From contig UCIT01000060.1 of the NCBI GenBank assembly GCA_900472625.1, forward strand, positions 118,023 to 182,022: DNA of 64,000 nt. The letters run 5' to 3'. Below the pieces are notes generated by a model. The model was not told the origin of the DNA and did no database searches. It was given only the letters and a program-made list of their open reading frames with translations. This document shows, piece after piece, positions 54,166 to 63,629 of this stretch. Numbering within the stretch: the stretch's first letter is position 1; each line of letters begins with the position of its first letter. Both the position numbers and the translations under genes were made by a program. This stretch comes from Hyphomicrobiales bacterium. Its GTDB lineage: Bacteria; Pseudomonadota; Alphaproteobacteria; Rhizobiales; Rhizobiaceae.

Positions 54166-54840
54166 TCATTCGACTGGGGTTGTCTGGCTGACCTGGGCTG
54201 CAGGCTCTGCCTGATCGGCAATATGCGGCAGGACCTGGACGGCGGTGCCAATCGGGCAGCGCTGATACAGGTCGATGGCATCCTCGTTGAACATGCGGAT
54301 GCAGCCGCTCGAGGCGTCCTTGCCGATGCTCCAGGGCTCCAGCGTGCCATGGAAACGGTAACCGGTATCGACGCCATCACGCAGCAGATACATGGCGCGT
54401 GGCCCGAGCGGGTTCTTCGGCGAGCCGCCGGCTACGAATTCCGGCAGTTCCGGATGGCGCTTGCGCATTTCCGGCGGCGGCGTCCAGCGTGGCCAGAGCG
54501 CCTTACGGTCGATCGTGGCGCGACCGAACCACTTGAAACCTTCACGGCCGACACCGACGCCATAGCGGATCGCCGTCTTGTTTTCCATGATCAGGTAGAG
54601 GAAGTGGTGCCGGGTATCGACAACAACGGTGCCGATCGGCTCGGTGCTGAAATACTTGACGACCTGGCGCTGCCAGCGCCTGTCGATCTTGGCGAAGTTG
54701 GTGCTTTGATAGGTTATGCCGTTATCGACGGCGGTTCCGGCAAAATACGAGGCGGCGGCGGCAAATGCCGGGCGCTGAACCGCGCCCGCTGCAAGTAATG
54801 CCATGCCCCCATTCAAAATACTCCTGCGTGTCCACTCCAT
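54166..54840 (-). CDS. L,D-transpeptidase (YkuD domain)
   Basis: This 224-residue protein from the ATG at 54838-54840 has a Tat-like signal (TRRSILNGGMALLAAGAV) ending near FAAAA. The YkuD catalytic domain shows GTVVVDTRHHFLYLI, YGVGVGREGFKWFGRA and the catalytic FHGTLEPWSIGKDASSGCIR segment. It cross-links peptidoglycan or attaches proteins to it. It is followed closely by the OmpA lipoprotein gene, so the two may act together at the wall. A longer start at a TTG (54862-54864) is less likely. Confidence 0.9.
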   Translation of the reverse strand: MEWTRRSILNGGMALLAAGAVQRPAFAAAASYFAGTAVDNGITYQSTNFAKIDRRWQRQVVKYFSTEPIGTVVVDTRHHFLYLIMENKTAIRYGVGVGREGFKWFGRATIDRKALWPRWTPPPEMRKRHPELPEFVAGGSPKNPLGPRAMYLLRDGVDTGYRFHGTLEPWSIGKDASSGCIRMFNEDAIDLYQRCPIGTAVQVLPHIADQAEPAAQVSQTTPVE

Positions 54841-55026
54841 CGGCAAGATCCCCCTCAAAGCCAATAGCCAAGCAGCGAAATCGCAGTAAATCAGGTTTTC
54901 TATTTGCTACAACAGAAAAGTCTTCCGAGGGGGTGGTTCACGTTACCGCTTTCGGGAACTGGTTCCTTGGCCGTTACTCGGCGATGGCAATCTCGCCCCA
55001 ATATTTCGCTGACGCGGCCCGGAGCT

Positions 55027-55374
55027 TTAGCTCCAAACCGTCTGCCGCATCGCTTCTCCCGTTATCATCGCCGCCGAGACGGCGACGCTGATCGATCGCT
55101 GTCCTTCGACCATCGGGATGAAGAGCCGCCCATCGGCCTTGTCATGGACGTGGTCGGACACGCCGGCATTTTCGCGGCCGAAGAGCAGGATGTCATCGGG
55201 CCGGAAGGTTAAGCTGGTATAGGGGCTGGACGCCTTGGTCGATGCAAGGATCAGGCGGCGCCCAGTGGTTGCGCGCCATTCCTCGAGGCGGTCGAAATTG
55301 ACATGGCGGGTAAGGGCGGCCGATGAAATGTAATCCATGCCGGAGCGCTTCAGATTGCGGTCCGATATAGTGCT
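55027..55374 (-). pseudogene. trmL: trmL fragment (tRNA 2'-O-methyltransferase), N-terminal third missing
   Basis: The minus-strand frame reads SDRNLKRSGMDYISSAALTR, then GRENAGVSDHVHDKADGRLF, then PMVEGQRSISVAVSAAMITG. This is TrmL (SPOUT methylase), including the conserved FGRENAGV-type motif. The normal protein has about 155 residues; the N-terminal 40 or so (PxNTG-type region) are absent, and a TGA lies just upstream of the match. A translated product from the internal ATG at 55338 would lack the opening of the fold. TrmL is usually a chromosomal gene. Confidence 0.75.
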
Positions 55375-55789
55375 TCATCGAATTTCCGCTAACAGTCTCG
55401 TCGGTATGCCAATTGCGGTTGCTGCTGCAGAAAAGAGGGAAAAAGGTCCAATCTCAAAATTCGGACAGGGACGTGCTTCCGTAGAAGGAGCAAAACCAAA
55501 GGATGATGCCCACGCGCTTCATGATGAGATCGTCCAAAAAAATTAAGCGCCATAGAATTTGCAACTGGAAAATATGCTGGAACGGTTTGAGCGTTGAGCA
55601 GCCAGAAAGTACGCCGGCTTTGCAGACCGCGTCTCCTGTGAAACCGTGCGGAGATGGAACTCTCGACGCCGGGGGCTCGCGCGCCTCTCGCATCATGGCC
55701 TGTTAAATCATCCGCGCTGCCCCGCTGAGAGCCCGAGCAGAAAGGTCCATCGCGGCTTTGATTTGCCGCGATGTAATGCACTTCCAACT
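55375..55789. other. no gene recognised
   Basis: This 415-base stretch is flanked by the trmL fragment and a small minus-strand gene. GC content drops around 55490-55580, as expected for sequence of a different origin. No family motif was found in its frames. Confidence 0.45.
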
Positions 55790-55975
55790 TCACCGAAACT
55801 TTGGCTTCCGCCTGACATTGTGAACAAGTTCGCACGTCGTGGCAAACTGTCCAAACAATGTCGTAAGTCGTCTCTCTTCCTCGTTATCCAAGCGATGACT
55901 TGAGCAAAAGTCGCGTACGCTCCAGACCTTTGAAGCCGTTCCCAGATCAGTGATTTCAACGTCAACCCGTTCCAT
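55790..55975 (-). CDS. small conserved-looking rhizobial protein
   Basis: This 61-residue protein starts at the ATG at 55973-55975 after a strong GGGAGGA site. It has ERVDVEITDLGTASKVWSVR, then DFCSSHRLDNEEERRLTTLF and a basic tail with NVRRKPKFR. It is predicted to be mainly helical. The composition and site argue for a real gene. I cannot name a function. Confidence 0.6.
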   Translation of the reverse strand: MERVDVEITDLGTASKVWSVRDFCSSHRLDNEEERRLTTLFGQFATTCELVHNVRRKPKFR

Positions 55976-56625
55976 ATATGTCCTCCCATGACTGAGGCAT
56001 CATACGGAACTGCTAATTAGTATCAATTAAAATTAAATCTGGTCTTTTCCAACTTACCACTGAGATGATGCGGGCGAAGAACTGGCTCGGCGCTCTCGGT
56101 GTCGCCAGTCCTAGACTTCCCGAGTGATAACATCCGGTCTGTATCGCGTGATCTTCTTGAGGTCGCGGCGTTCAACACATCATCGAGACATGAAATTGGA
56201 CCGAAACCGCGGCTGTGGTTTCCGATCCCTCAGAAGCAGCGATGTACGCTATCTATCTCGCTTCCGGTTTCGCCTATTCAAAACCGGTCGCCATTCAATT
56301 ACCAAATTTTTCCTGAACGTCGATTGAAGGAGGTTTCTATGCATGAGCGTGCATGAAGACGCCACATCTAACTGACGACCTGCCTCAGATCTCTCCAGTC
56401 GTTTCGATTTCTTGCCCACAGAGACGTTGTCCATGTCGCCGAGAAAGACGCGGCTTCCTTTATCGGCGTCAGATCAGAAATGCTGGAAAACAACTAGAGT
56501 CAGGTGAGGGATCCGGCTCAAGCGACAGCTTCTGTTCCCGTATCTATCCTGCGAGGCTTTCCAGCCGGATCTTTTGATTTTTCCAACCCGGACAGCTACT
56601 TACCTGCTGATAGCCGTCAGCTCTT
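55976..56625. other. no gene recognised; left edge of the defence island
   Basis: This 650-base stretch has lower GC (especially 56000-56060 and 56270-56320) than the flanking operons. Several short frames are open, but none has a supported family. A GGAGGTTTCT site at 56329-56338 precedes an ATG that stops after five codons. It probably contains decayed parts of the integrase gene whose end is at 56626-56767. Confidence 0.45.
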
Positions 56626-56767
56626 TTTGGGACCAACCTTAAGAATGGCAGAGCGCTGGAAAAGGCCGCACATATGGCGAACCATTCCATTGACTCGTAC
56701 GACCCAACTCTACGATCGCCTGAGCGACGATGTCAGTCTGGATGAAGTGGCACGCATTCTGATCTGA
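56626..56767 (+). pseudogene. C-terminal remnant of a tyrosine recombinase (integrase)
   Basis: The sequence reads LKNGRALEKAAHMANHS in one frame and then TRTTQLYDRLSDDVSLDEVA in the next, ending ARILI at 56767. The catalytic tyrosine region (RTTQLYDR) and the preceding H-containing helix are those of integrases of integrative elements. The frame slips near 56690-56696. Nothing of the N-terminal half was recognised. It marks the edge of an island that holds the defence genes. Confidence 0.75.
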
Positions 56768-56778
56768 ACCTTGGGGCT

Positions 56779-58875
56779 TTAATCGCCTCGCTCCTTACCC
56801 TCTTCGATGGCCTGCCGGATCTCTGCAATATCGGTCGCCATTGCACTGGTGATCTCAGCTGCCTCGATTTGCCCCAGCCGCTGCAGGGTCTGATCCCAAT
56901 CGAGAAAGGTTGATATGTTCGCTTTGCGCAACGGATAATAGACGCGATCGCTCATGCTCCAACTGCGCATCTGCAGGAGGAACTTCACGAAATTCGCGTC
57001 GTCTCGGGTGTAGTCCGCGACCCATTCTACGGGTGCGTCTTTTCCCGACATATCCAACCAACCAAATAAGAAATAAGGAAGGTGGGGGGTGTTTCTCAGT
57101 TCGAGCCGGGTTTGCGGATGTACCAAGCGGCTTTCGAGGACAGGTTTGGCGGCGTCAAGCTGCTCGCCGGTAAGAGCGTGAATCTGGTCTGGTTGGGCGC
57201 GATCTCCGACACGACCATGATATTGCAGCTCCTTGCGGTAGAATTCCCCAACCAGCCAGCCCAGTGAACGCGTGTCTCTCCAAAGCGTATGAAGCGTTGC
57301 GGTCATGATCGCTGGATCCAGATGACGTAGGCGTTTGAGGCCCTCGCGAACGCTATCTTCCGCTTTCTGGCCAATGCCTAGCATCGAGGGCCGGTTGTGA
57401 TCAGCGGTCATGAGCATTTCCTGCATGACGTCGCTCATACCGAGCACCATTCCTCTGATCTGTTTGGCGGTCAGACGTTGCCATTGGCTGTAGTCGAACT
57501 GATCGATAATGTACTCGAACCAGCTCTTGCCGAGCGGCCGCGGCTTGTGGATGTAATCGATAAGAGTAGCCTTTAACTGTCCAAGGTCGTCGCGCGCGGC
57601 GACATCGATCAGAAATTCGTACTCCGCGTCCGTGAGAACCGTCTTCGGGCCGGTGAGGGCAAAATAGAAGCGATAATGCTGGGGACTCGCCAGACGTTTC
57701 AGTTGGAACATGATCCGCTTTTCGTTCTCGCTCTCATTGTCAAAAACGGTGTCCTTGGGCTGATCTGCGGAACGTACGGTGGGTATAAAGCGCCGAAGGC
57801 CCCAGATCGAGCGGATAGACGTGGCGTCGCTGGAGGGCAGCAAGCTCTTGAGTTCTGTCCCCAACGTTACCCGTTCGTCTTCCTCGATCATTGCGTCCCC
57901 TGTGACGAGCACAGATCGAAGTGACAGATATTTCTCAAGCCACACATAGAGCGGCGGGTTAAGTATCTTGATAAGGTTGATGCGGCAGATGTCCGGAAAA
58001 TACACCTGCTCGGCCAAGTTGGCATACGCGAACCGGATGCCATTGAGTACCAGTTTGACTTCGCGAGGCGTTCGAAGTCCCTGCCCTTCACGATCAATCG
58101 CCAGACGAAGCTCATCCAATTCTTCCGAGGATGGCGGACGCTTGTTGACTTCCGAATAAATCGCCAGCGCCTTCTCCCCCAGAACGGCACGGTCGTAACA
58201 CATGACATATGCTACTTTGGGGAAGTCAGCGACAGACCGGACAAGCCTGACAACTTCGACGGCCTGTGCAGGCTCAAGGCGATCGAGATCATCGATCAGA
58301 ACCAGGAACCGAACGTCGAGCGACTTCAGGCGTTCTGATATAGCCTGCTTGAGATCGGCATCCGTCGGCGCTTTACCAAACTTGTCGAGAAAGCCGGCAC
58401 CCATATCCAGGCCCTCTCCTGGTGCCGCAGCCATTGGAACGAACAGGCCGGCCAACTTGACCAACGGCGCAACACCGCGACCGGTTTTTGCCGCATAGTT
58501 GCGAAGCAGGTTTCCGTACCTGATGGCAGTTTTCTTGTTCTTGCTCCAGCGCGAACTGGTTGCGTCGTCAAGGGTGTCCAATACATCGGCCATCGCCTCG
58601 ATCAAGGTGCGAACGAGGCTGGAGCCATCACCGATGAGCCATGGCGCGATGCTGATGATATGCAAGTTCGGCGCATTCAATGCAGGTAGCTCTTTGCGCA
58701 GAAGATTGAGCATCGTCGATTTGCCCGAGCCCCATGGCCCTTCAATCCCGATCACCATGCCGTCGCTTTCAGTGGCCGCGATCAAAGAGGGTGCGAGCTT
58801 GCGTGCAATGCCGGCGAAACCGAACTCATCCTGTTCACTGCTTTCGAGAGCACGGTCGGAATCTGGGCTAAGCAT
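56779..58875 (-). CDS. KAP-family P-loop NTPase
   Basis: This 698-residue NTPase has Walker A in GIEGPWGSGKSTMLNLL (residues about 46-53) and Walker B in FLVLIDDLDRL (about 190-200), with the family LRTPREVKLVLNGIRFAYAN arginine-rich region later. Between them is a KAP-type insert, but the usual pair of membrane helices is only weakly hydrophobic here (APLVKLAGLFVPMAAA). The C-terminal 350 residues form a helical domain of unknown fold. KAP NTPases occur in phage defence and signalling. It is divergent from a Gabija-like pair, so a defence role is inferred. The start at 58875 gives the normal N-terminus. Confidence 0.85.
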   Translation of the reverse strand: MLSPDSDRALESSEQDEFGFAGIARKLAPSLIAATESDGMVIGIEGPWGSGKSTMLNLLRKELPALNAPNLHIISIAPWLIGDGSSLVRTLIEAMADVLDTLDDATSSRWSKNKKTAIRYGNLLRNYAAKTGRGVAPLVKLAGLFVPMAAAPGEGLDMGAGFLDKFGKAPTDADLKQAISERLKSLDVRFLVLIDDLDRLEPAQAVEVVRLVRSVADFPKVAYVMCYDRAVLGEKALAIYSEVNKRPPSSEELDELRLAIDREGQGLRTPREVKLVLNGIRFAYANLAEQVYFPDICRINLIKILNPPLYVWLEKYLSLRSVLVTGDAMIEEDERVTLGTELKSLLPSSDATSIRSIWGLRRFIPTVRSADQPKDTVFDNESENEKRIMFQLKRLASPQHYRFYFALTGPKTVLTDAEYEFLIDVAARDDLGQLKATLIDYIHKPRPLGKSWFEYIIDQFDYSQWQRLTAKQIRGMVLGMSDVMQEMLMTADHNRPSMLGIGQKAEDSVREGLKRLRHLDPAIMTATLHTLWRDTRSLGWLVGEFYRKELQYHGRVGDRAQPDQIHALTGEQLDAAKPVLESRLVHPQTRLELRNTPHLPYFLFGWLDMSGKDAPVEWVADYTRDDANFVKFLLQMRSWSMSDRVYYPLRKANISTFLDWDQTLQRLGQIEAAEITSAMATDIAEIRQAIEEGKERGD

Positions 58876-59199
58876 GTGTGAGGACCTGATTTTGAAATGG
58901 TCTACAGGAAGAAGTGAAATCTCTGGGTCGCAACATTGAAGTTTATCTTCACACTGGCAAGAGCATCGTAGCCGCACGTGAACCCATGTGTTGTCGGTCA
59001 GCTACATGCTTATGGTGGAGGCACCGCTGATCGCTGACGGGGATTGATAGACAAACATATCCCCACTGCTGCCGAGAAAATATCCGTCGAGCTGGCTTTG
59101 TGGCTCGTCGTAAGAAAAGGTTCTTATCGTTCCCAGCTTTCCCACTCGCCGCGTTTAGGCGAACAAGCTATGGTTGCTTCGAGAAAACTGGGGTAAACG
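58876..59199. promoter_or_regulatory. divergent control region between KAP NTPase and Gabija-like operon
   Basis: This 324-base gap lies between divergent starts. It is less GC-rich than the genes and should hold both promoters. No named operator was recognised. An open frame on the minus side extends the KAP gene to 58977 without homology. Confidence 0.5.
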
Positions 59200-60823
59200 A
59201 TGTATATCGAGAAGGTCAAAATCAAGAACTTCAAGTGCTTCGAGGACTGGTTCGAGGTCGCTCTCAATGAGGGCGTCAACATCATCGTCGGCAACAACGA
59301 GGCCGGCAAATCGACCCTTCTCGAAGCCATCCATTTATGCCTGACCGGCGTGTTGAATGGGAAATATCTTCGCAACGAGCTTTCGCCGTACCTCTTTAAT
59401 CGCAACATCGAGCGGGCGTACCTTGAAAGCGTCGGGACGAAAAATCCGCTGCAGCCGCCGGATATCCAGATCGAGCTGTATCTTGCCGGCGATAAGGATG
59501 CGCTCGAGGAGCTGCGTGGAAACAAGAATTCTGAAAAGAACGACAAGCTTTCCGGCCTTCTTTTCTCGATCGAATTCGATAAAAAATATGATGGTCCTTA
59601 TACCGAACTGCTTAAGACCAAAGAGATCAATTCGATCCCGCTGGAATTCTACCAAGTCCAGTGGTTCGAATTTTCCCGTCAGCCCGCTACCGCGCGGACC
59701 TTGCCCCTCAAGTCCGCACTGATCGATTCGACAAGCACCCGGGTGCAGAGCGGCTCAGACATGTATATCTCGCGCATCGTCAGGGAATTTCTCGACGAGA
59801 AGGAACGAGTTGCGGTCTCACAGGCGCACCGGAAGCTGAAGGACGCGTTCAAAAAAGACAGCCAAGTGGACGCGATCAACAAACGGTTGGCGCAAGCGGC
59901 CAAGATCAGCCGCAAGAACGTTAGCATCTCGGTCGATATGTCGTCCCACAATGCCTGGGAAAACAGCCTCATGACCTACATTGAGGATGTCCCGTTCCAC
60001 TATATCGGCAAAGGCGAACAATGCATCGTCAAGACCAGGCTCGCGCTAAGCAGCAAGAAGAACAGCGAAGCGACCGTTCTGTTGATCGAAGAGCCGGAAA
60101 ACCATCTCTCGCACTCCAAGCTCAACCAACTCATCAGTGATATCAGCACCGATAATAGCGGCAAGCAGGTCATCATCACCACCCACAGCAGCTTTGTTGC
60201 GAACAAGCTGGGGCTGGACCACCTCATATTGCTGCGCGAAGCGCGGGTGACCCGTATCAAAGGGCTGAATGCCAGCGATTTCTTCCACAAGCTTCCCGGT
60301 TACGACACCCTGCGTCTCGTGTTGGCGAAGAAATCGATCCTTGTCGAAGGGGATTGCGACGAGCTGGTCATCCAGCGTGCCTACAAGGACGCGAACGGGG
60401 GGAAATTACCGATCGAGGACGAGATAGATGTAATTTCGGTGGGCACGGCATTCCTGCGTTTCCTTGAGCTGGCAAAGGCACTCAAGATCCCCGTCGTGGT
60501 CGCCACGGACAACGACGGCAATGTCGACAGGCTGAAGAAGAAGTATACTGATCATGAAGGCATCGACCACATCAAGATATGCTACGATCGATACTGGCGA
60601 CCTGGTTATTGGTGACAAGGCTTTCAATTATAATACGCTTGAGCCCAAGCTGCTGAAGGCGAACAGCCTTAAGCTGTTCAACACGCTGTTCGGCACGGAC
60701 CACACGCTCGACAACCTTCATAAATACATGTTGGGCAGAAAGACCGAATGCGCGCTGACGATTTTTTCATCGGATACAAAGATCAACTACCCGCAATACA
60801 TCCTGGACGCGATCGCCAAATGA
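59200..60823 (+). pseudogene. gajA: GajA-like OLD-family ATPase/TOPRIM nuclease, frameshift near the 3' end
   Basis: The protein is a class 2 OLD nuclease as in Gabija GajA. Walker A is GNNEAGKST (31-39), Walker B LLIEEPE (294-300), the His switch ITTHSS (327-331). TOPRIM has LVEGDCDE with Glu383 and VVATDNDG with Asp437 and Asp439. At about 60586-60592 the frame gains one base (or loses two): the first frame ends at codon 471. The next frame carries DTGDLVIGDKAFNYNTLEPK and LLKANSLKLFNTLFGT to the stop at 60823. Repaired it would have about 540 residues, near the size of GajA. The TGA overlaps the next gene's ATG. Confidence 0.82.
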
Positions 60824-61958
60824 CGGGGCCAACAAGCTGGTGATTGCTGGCGCCGGATCGGGGAAAACCACCTACCTCGTGAAACAGGCGCTCGCTGTTG
60901 CATCGAAACGCGTCCTCATCACCACCTACACGGAATCAAACGAAGAAGAGATCCGCCGGAAATTCTTCGAACTCCATGGTTCGGTCCCCGGCAATGTGCA
61001 CATCCAGACATGGTTCAGCCTTCTGATCGAGCACGGCATCAAACCATTTCAGGGCGGGCTCTTCGAGTGGGATGTCGCCGGCATGCTGCTAGATTCCAAA
61101 CGGTCGGGATTGCGCTACAAGAACGCACAAGGCTTCCCCGTCTACTGGGGAGAGGATAACTTTCAGCGCCACTATTTTGATCGCCGCAATCGTGTCTATT
61201 CCGACAAACTGGCGAAGCTTGTGATCCGGTGCAACAAAGAATCCGCCGGCGCGGTGTTCGAGCGGTTCTCACGGATCTACCCGTTCATCTTTGTGGACGA
61301 AGTGCAGGATCTTGCTGGCTACGATCTCGATATCCTGGTGGCCTTGTTCAAAACGCCTTCCCATGTCGTGCTCGTAGGTGATCCGAGGCAGGTGACCTAC
61401 CTCACCCATCTGGAAGCACGCTACGAGAAATACAGGAACGGCGGAATCGAGAACTTCATTCGCGAGAGACTGCCTAAAAAGGTTTCCTGCGAGATCGATA
61501 CGGCGAGCCTTGCCACATCGCACCGCAATAGCGCCGCTATTTGTGCATTGTCCTCCAAACTCTATCCTGCCATGGCAGCGACCGCTGCATGCGACTGCGA
61601 CCATTGCCGCCAGCCAGTCCCTGATGATGCAGGACTTCATATCGTCAGGCGCAAGGACCTGCCTCGCTATCTAAAAACGGGTAAGCCGGTGCAGCTTCGG
61701 TGGAGTTCCAGCATCAAGGTCGCGGCGGCCGATCTACCGACGCTTACGTTCGGACGATCTAAAGGCCTCGGTTTTGACCGCGTCGTTATCTATCCCACGG
61801 AAAAAATGATGTCGTGGCTGGAAGACCCAAAGGACCAACTGGAAGGAGAGGCGCGTGCCAAGCTGTACGTCGCCTTGACGAGGGCACGTCATGTCGTCGC
61901 TATCGTCCATGACCTTCCAGAGGGCAAGTCGGTTCCGGGATTTTCGATATTCGAGTAG
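60820..61958 (+). pseudogene. gajB: GajB-like UvrD/Rep-type helicase, frameshift after codon 3
   Basis: The ATG at 60820-60822 overlaps the upstream stop (ATGA). A run of four G at 60825-60828 is one short: a fifth G would give the start MTGANKLVIAGAGSGKTTYL. The rest of the frame is intact: helicase motifs Ia (LITTYTES), II (FIFVDEVQDL), III (VVLVGDPRQVTY), a SHRNS-type motif IV, and TLTFGRSKGLGFDRVVIYP with KLYVALTRAR (motifs V and VI). The repaired length is about 379 residues, shorter than typical GajB. In Gabija this partner senses DNA and activates the nuclease. Confidence 0.82.
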
Positions 61959-62099
61959 TGGAGGTTGCCGGAAAGTCCCCTTATATAATTCTATGATTTC
62001 AGTAAACTGGGTGTTGAGTCGCCGCCAAAATTTGCATGACATTTGGAAAAAATTGCATTCACGACCATATGTCGCTATAGTGAGTGCAGGAGCTAACCC

Positions 62100-62687
62100 A
62101 TGACGAAGTTACAGGAATTGAAAAAGCATCTGCGGTCCGGCAAGGTCTACCGTCGGGAGGATCTCACCCAATGGTCGTCGTCTGTCGATCGGCATCTTCA
62201 GCAGCTGCTGGCAGAAGGATACCTGACCAAGCTATCGACCGGCGTCTATCACCGGCCGAAGCAGACCGCGTTCGGCAAAGCCCCCGCCGAGGATGACGCG
62301 CTCGTCGAGGCTTTCCTGAAGGATGACCGTTACCTCGTCACCTCGCCCAATGCCTATAACAGCCTGGGTGTCGGCGCGACGCAGCTCTATAACAAGACCG
62401 TCGTCTATAACCATAAGCGCCACGGCAACTTCATGCTGGGCGGCCGAGAGTTCGAGTTCCGCAGAAAGCCAGCCTTCCCCAAAACCCTGACCAAAGAATT
62501 CCTGCTGGTCGACCTGGTCAACAATCTCGACCAGCTGGCCGAGGACCGCGATCAGGTGCTGGCCCGCGTGAAGGAACGTGCCCTGCAGGGCAATCGCACC
62601 GCCCTCACCCGTGCCGCCAAGGAATACGGCATGGTGCGCACGCGTAAATTCTTCAACACCCTCGCCGCCGACACGCATGCCAGCTGA
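62100..62687 (+). CDS. AbiEi-like antitoxin (DUF6088 type) of a second AbiE pair
   Basis: This 195-residue protein has an N-terminal winged helix (ELKKHLRSGKVYRREDLTQW) and the antitoxin domain (YLTKLSTGVYHRPKQTAFGK and VTSPNAYNSLGVGATQLYN). It lies upstream of a nucleotidyltransferase toxin and overlaps it by 11 bases. It should repress the operon and prevent toxin action. A probable -10 (CTATAG near 62072) is present upstream. Confidence 0.87.
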   Translation: MTKLQELKKHLRSGKVYRREDLTQWSSSVDRHLQQLLAEGYLTKLSTGVYHRPKQTAFGKAPAEDDALVEAFLKDDRYLVTSPNAYNSLGVGATQLYNKTVVYNHKRHGNFMLGGREFEFRRKPAFPKTLTKEFLLVDLVNNLDQLAEDRDQVLARVKERALQGNRTALTRAAKEYGMVRTRKFFNTLAADTHAS

Positions 62688-63621
62688 TTTCCTCCATAAG
62701 CACAAGGATTTTGCGTCCCTGCTGCGCATCGTCGCTGACCAGATGAAGGTGCAGCCAGTGCTGGTCGAAAAAGACTACTGGATCATGCATTGCCTGTACG
62801 GCCTGCAGCAGCTGGAGATGACGTTCGAGCTGAAGGGAGGCACCTCGCTATCGAAAGGATACCGCATCATCAACCGCTTTTCGGAGGATATCGATATCCG
62901 TATCGAACCGCCGAAGGCAATGGAGGTAAAAACCGGCCCCAATCACGATAAGGCAGCGCATCGTGAAAGTCGCAAGGGCTTCTATGACTGGCTGGCGGAG
63001 ACGATCACGATCGACGGCATCCAGAAGATCGAGCGCGATACCGAATTTGACAACGAGACGTATCGCAGCGGCGGCATCCGCCTCTACTATCACGAGACGA
63101 CCGGCACGAAATCGGATCTCAAGGACGGCGTGTTACTCGAAGCCGGCTTCGATACGGTGGCTCCCAATATCGACAAGGATATCAGCTCCTGGGCCTATGA
63201 TTACGCGGCATCGCGCGTCGAGCTGATCGATAATCGCGCACTGGCCGTTCCGTGCTACGAGCCCGGCTACACGCTGGTCGAGAAGCTCCAGACCATTTCC
63301 ACCAAATATCGCAAGCAGCAGGAAACCGGCCAGTTCCCCGCTAATTTCCTGCGGCACTATTACGACGTCTTCTGCCTACTGAACCAGCCGGAGGTGCAAG
63401 ACTTCATCGGTACGGAAGCCTATCTCGAGCACAAGGACCGACGTTTCCCGAAGGCTGACGATCAGAACATAAGCAGCAATCCCGCTTTCAGCCTTTCCGA
63501 CCCCGGGACGTTCGGGCTTTACGAGCGCGCATATGAGCGGACCTCGGCGCTGTATTATCATGGCCGGCCCAGCCTGAAAGAGATCCTTGCCCGCATCACC
63601 TCCCACGCAGGTCGTCTTTGA
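62677..63621 (+). CDS. AbiEii/AbiGii-family nucleotidyltransferase toxin
   Basis: This 314-residue toxin has the minimal nucleotidyltransferase motifs: LKGGTSLSKGYR near residue 50, and FSEDIDIRIEPP with the paired Asp. AbiEii enzymes add nucleotides to tRNA or other targets and stop growth during phage infection. The ATG at 62677 overlaps the antitoxin end. The C-terminal part (FGLYERAYERTSALYYHGRP) is of the usual kind. The gene is intact; IS66 sequence begins just after its stop. Confidence 0.88.
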   Translation: MPADFLHKHKDFASLLRIVADQMKVQPVLVEKDYWIMHCLYGLQQLEMTFELKGGTSLSKGYRIINRFSEDIDIRIEPPKAMEVKTGPNHDKAAHRESRKGFYDWLAETITIDGIQKIERDTEFDNETYRSGGIRLYYHETTGTKSDLKDGVLLEAGFDTVAPNIDKDISSWAYDYAASRVELIDNRALAVPCYEPGYTLVEKLQTISTKYRKQQETGQFPANFLRHYYDVFCLLNQPEVQDFIGTEAYLEHKDRRFPKADDQNISSNPAFSLSDPGTFGLYERAYERTSALYYHGRPSLKEILARITSHAGRL

Positions 63622-63629
63622 CGACCCCG

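Noticed and set aside
62677..63621. AbiEii toxin truncated by IS66
   Set aside because: The C-terminus reads as a natural family end and the stop lies before recognisable IS66 coding sequence, so the toxin is called intact.
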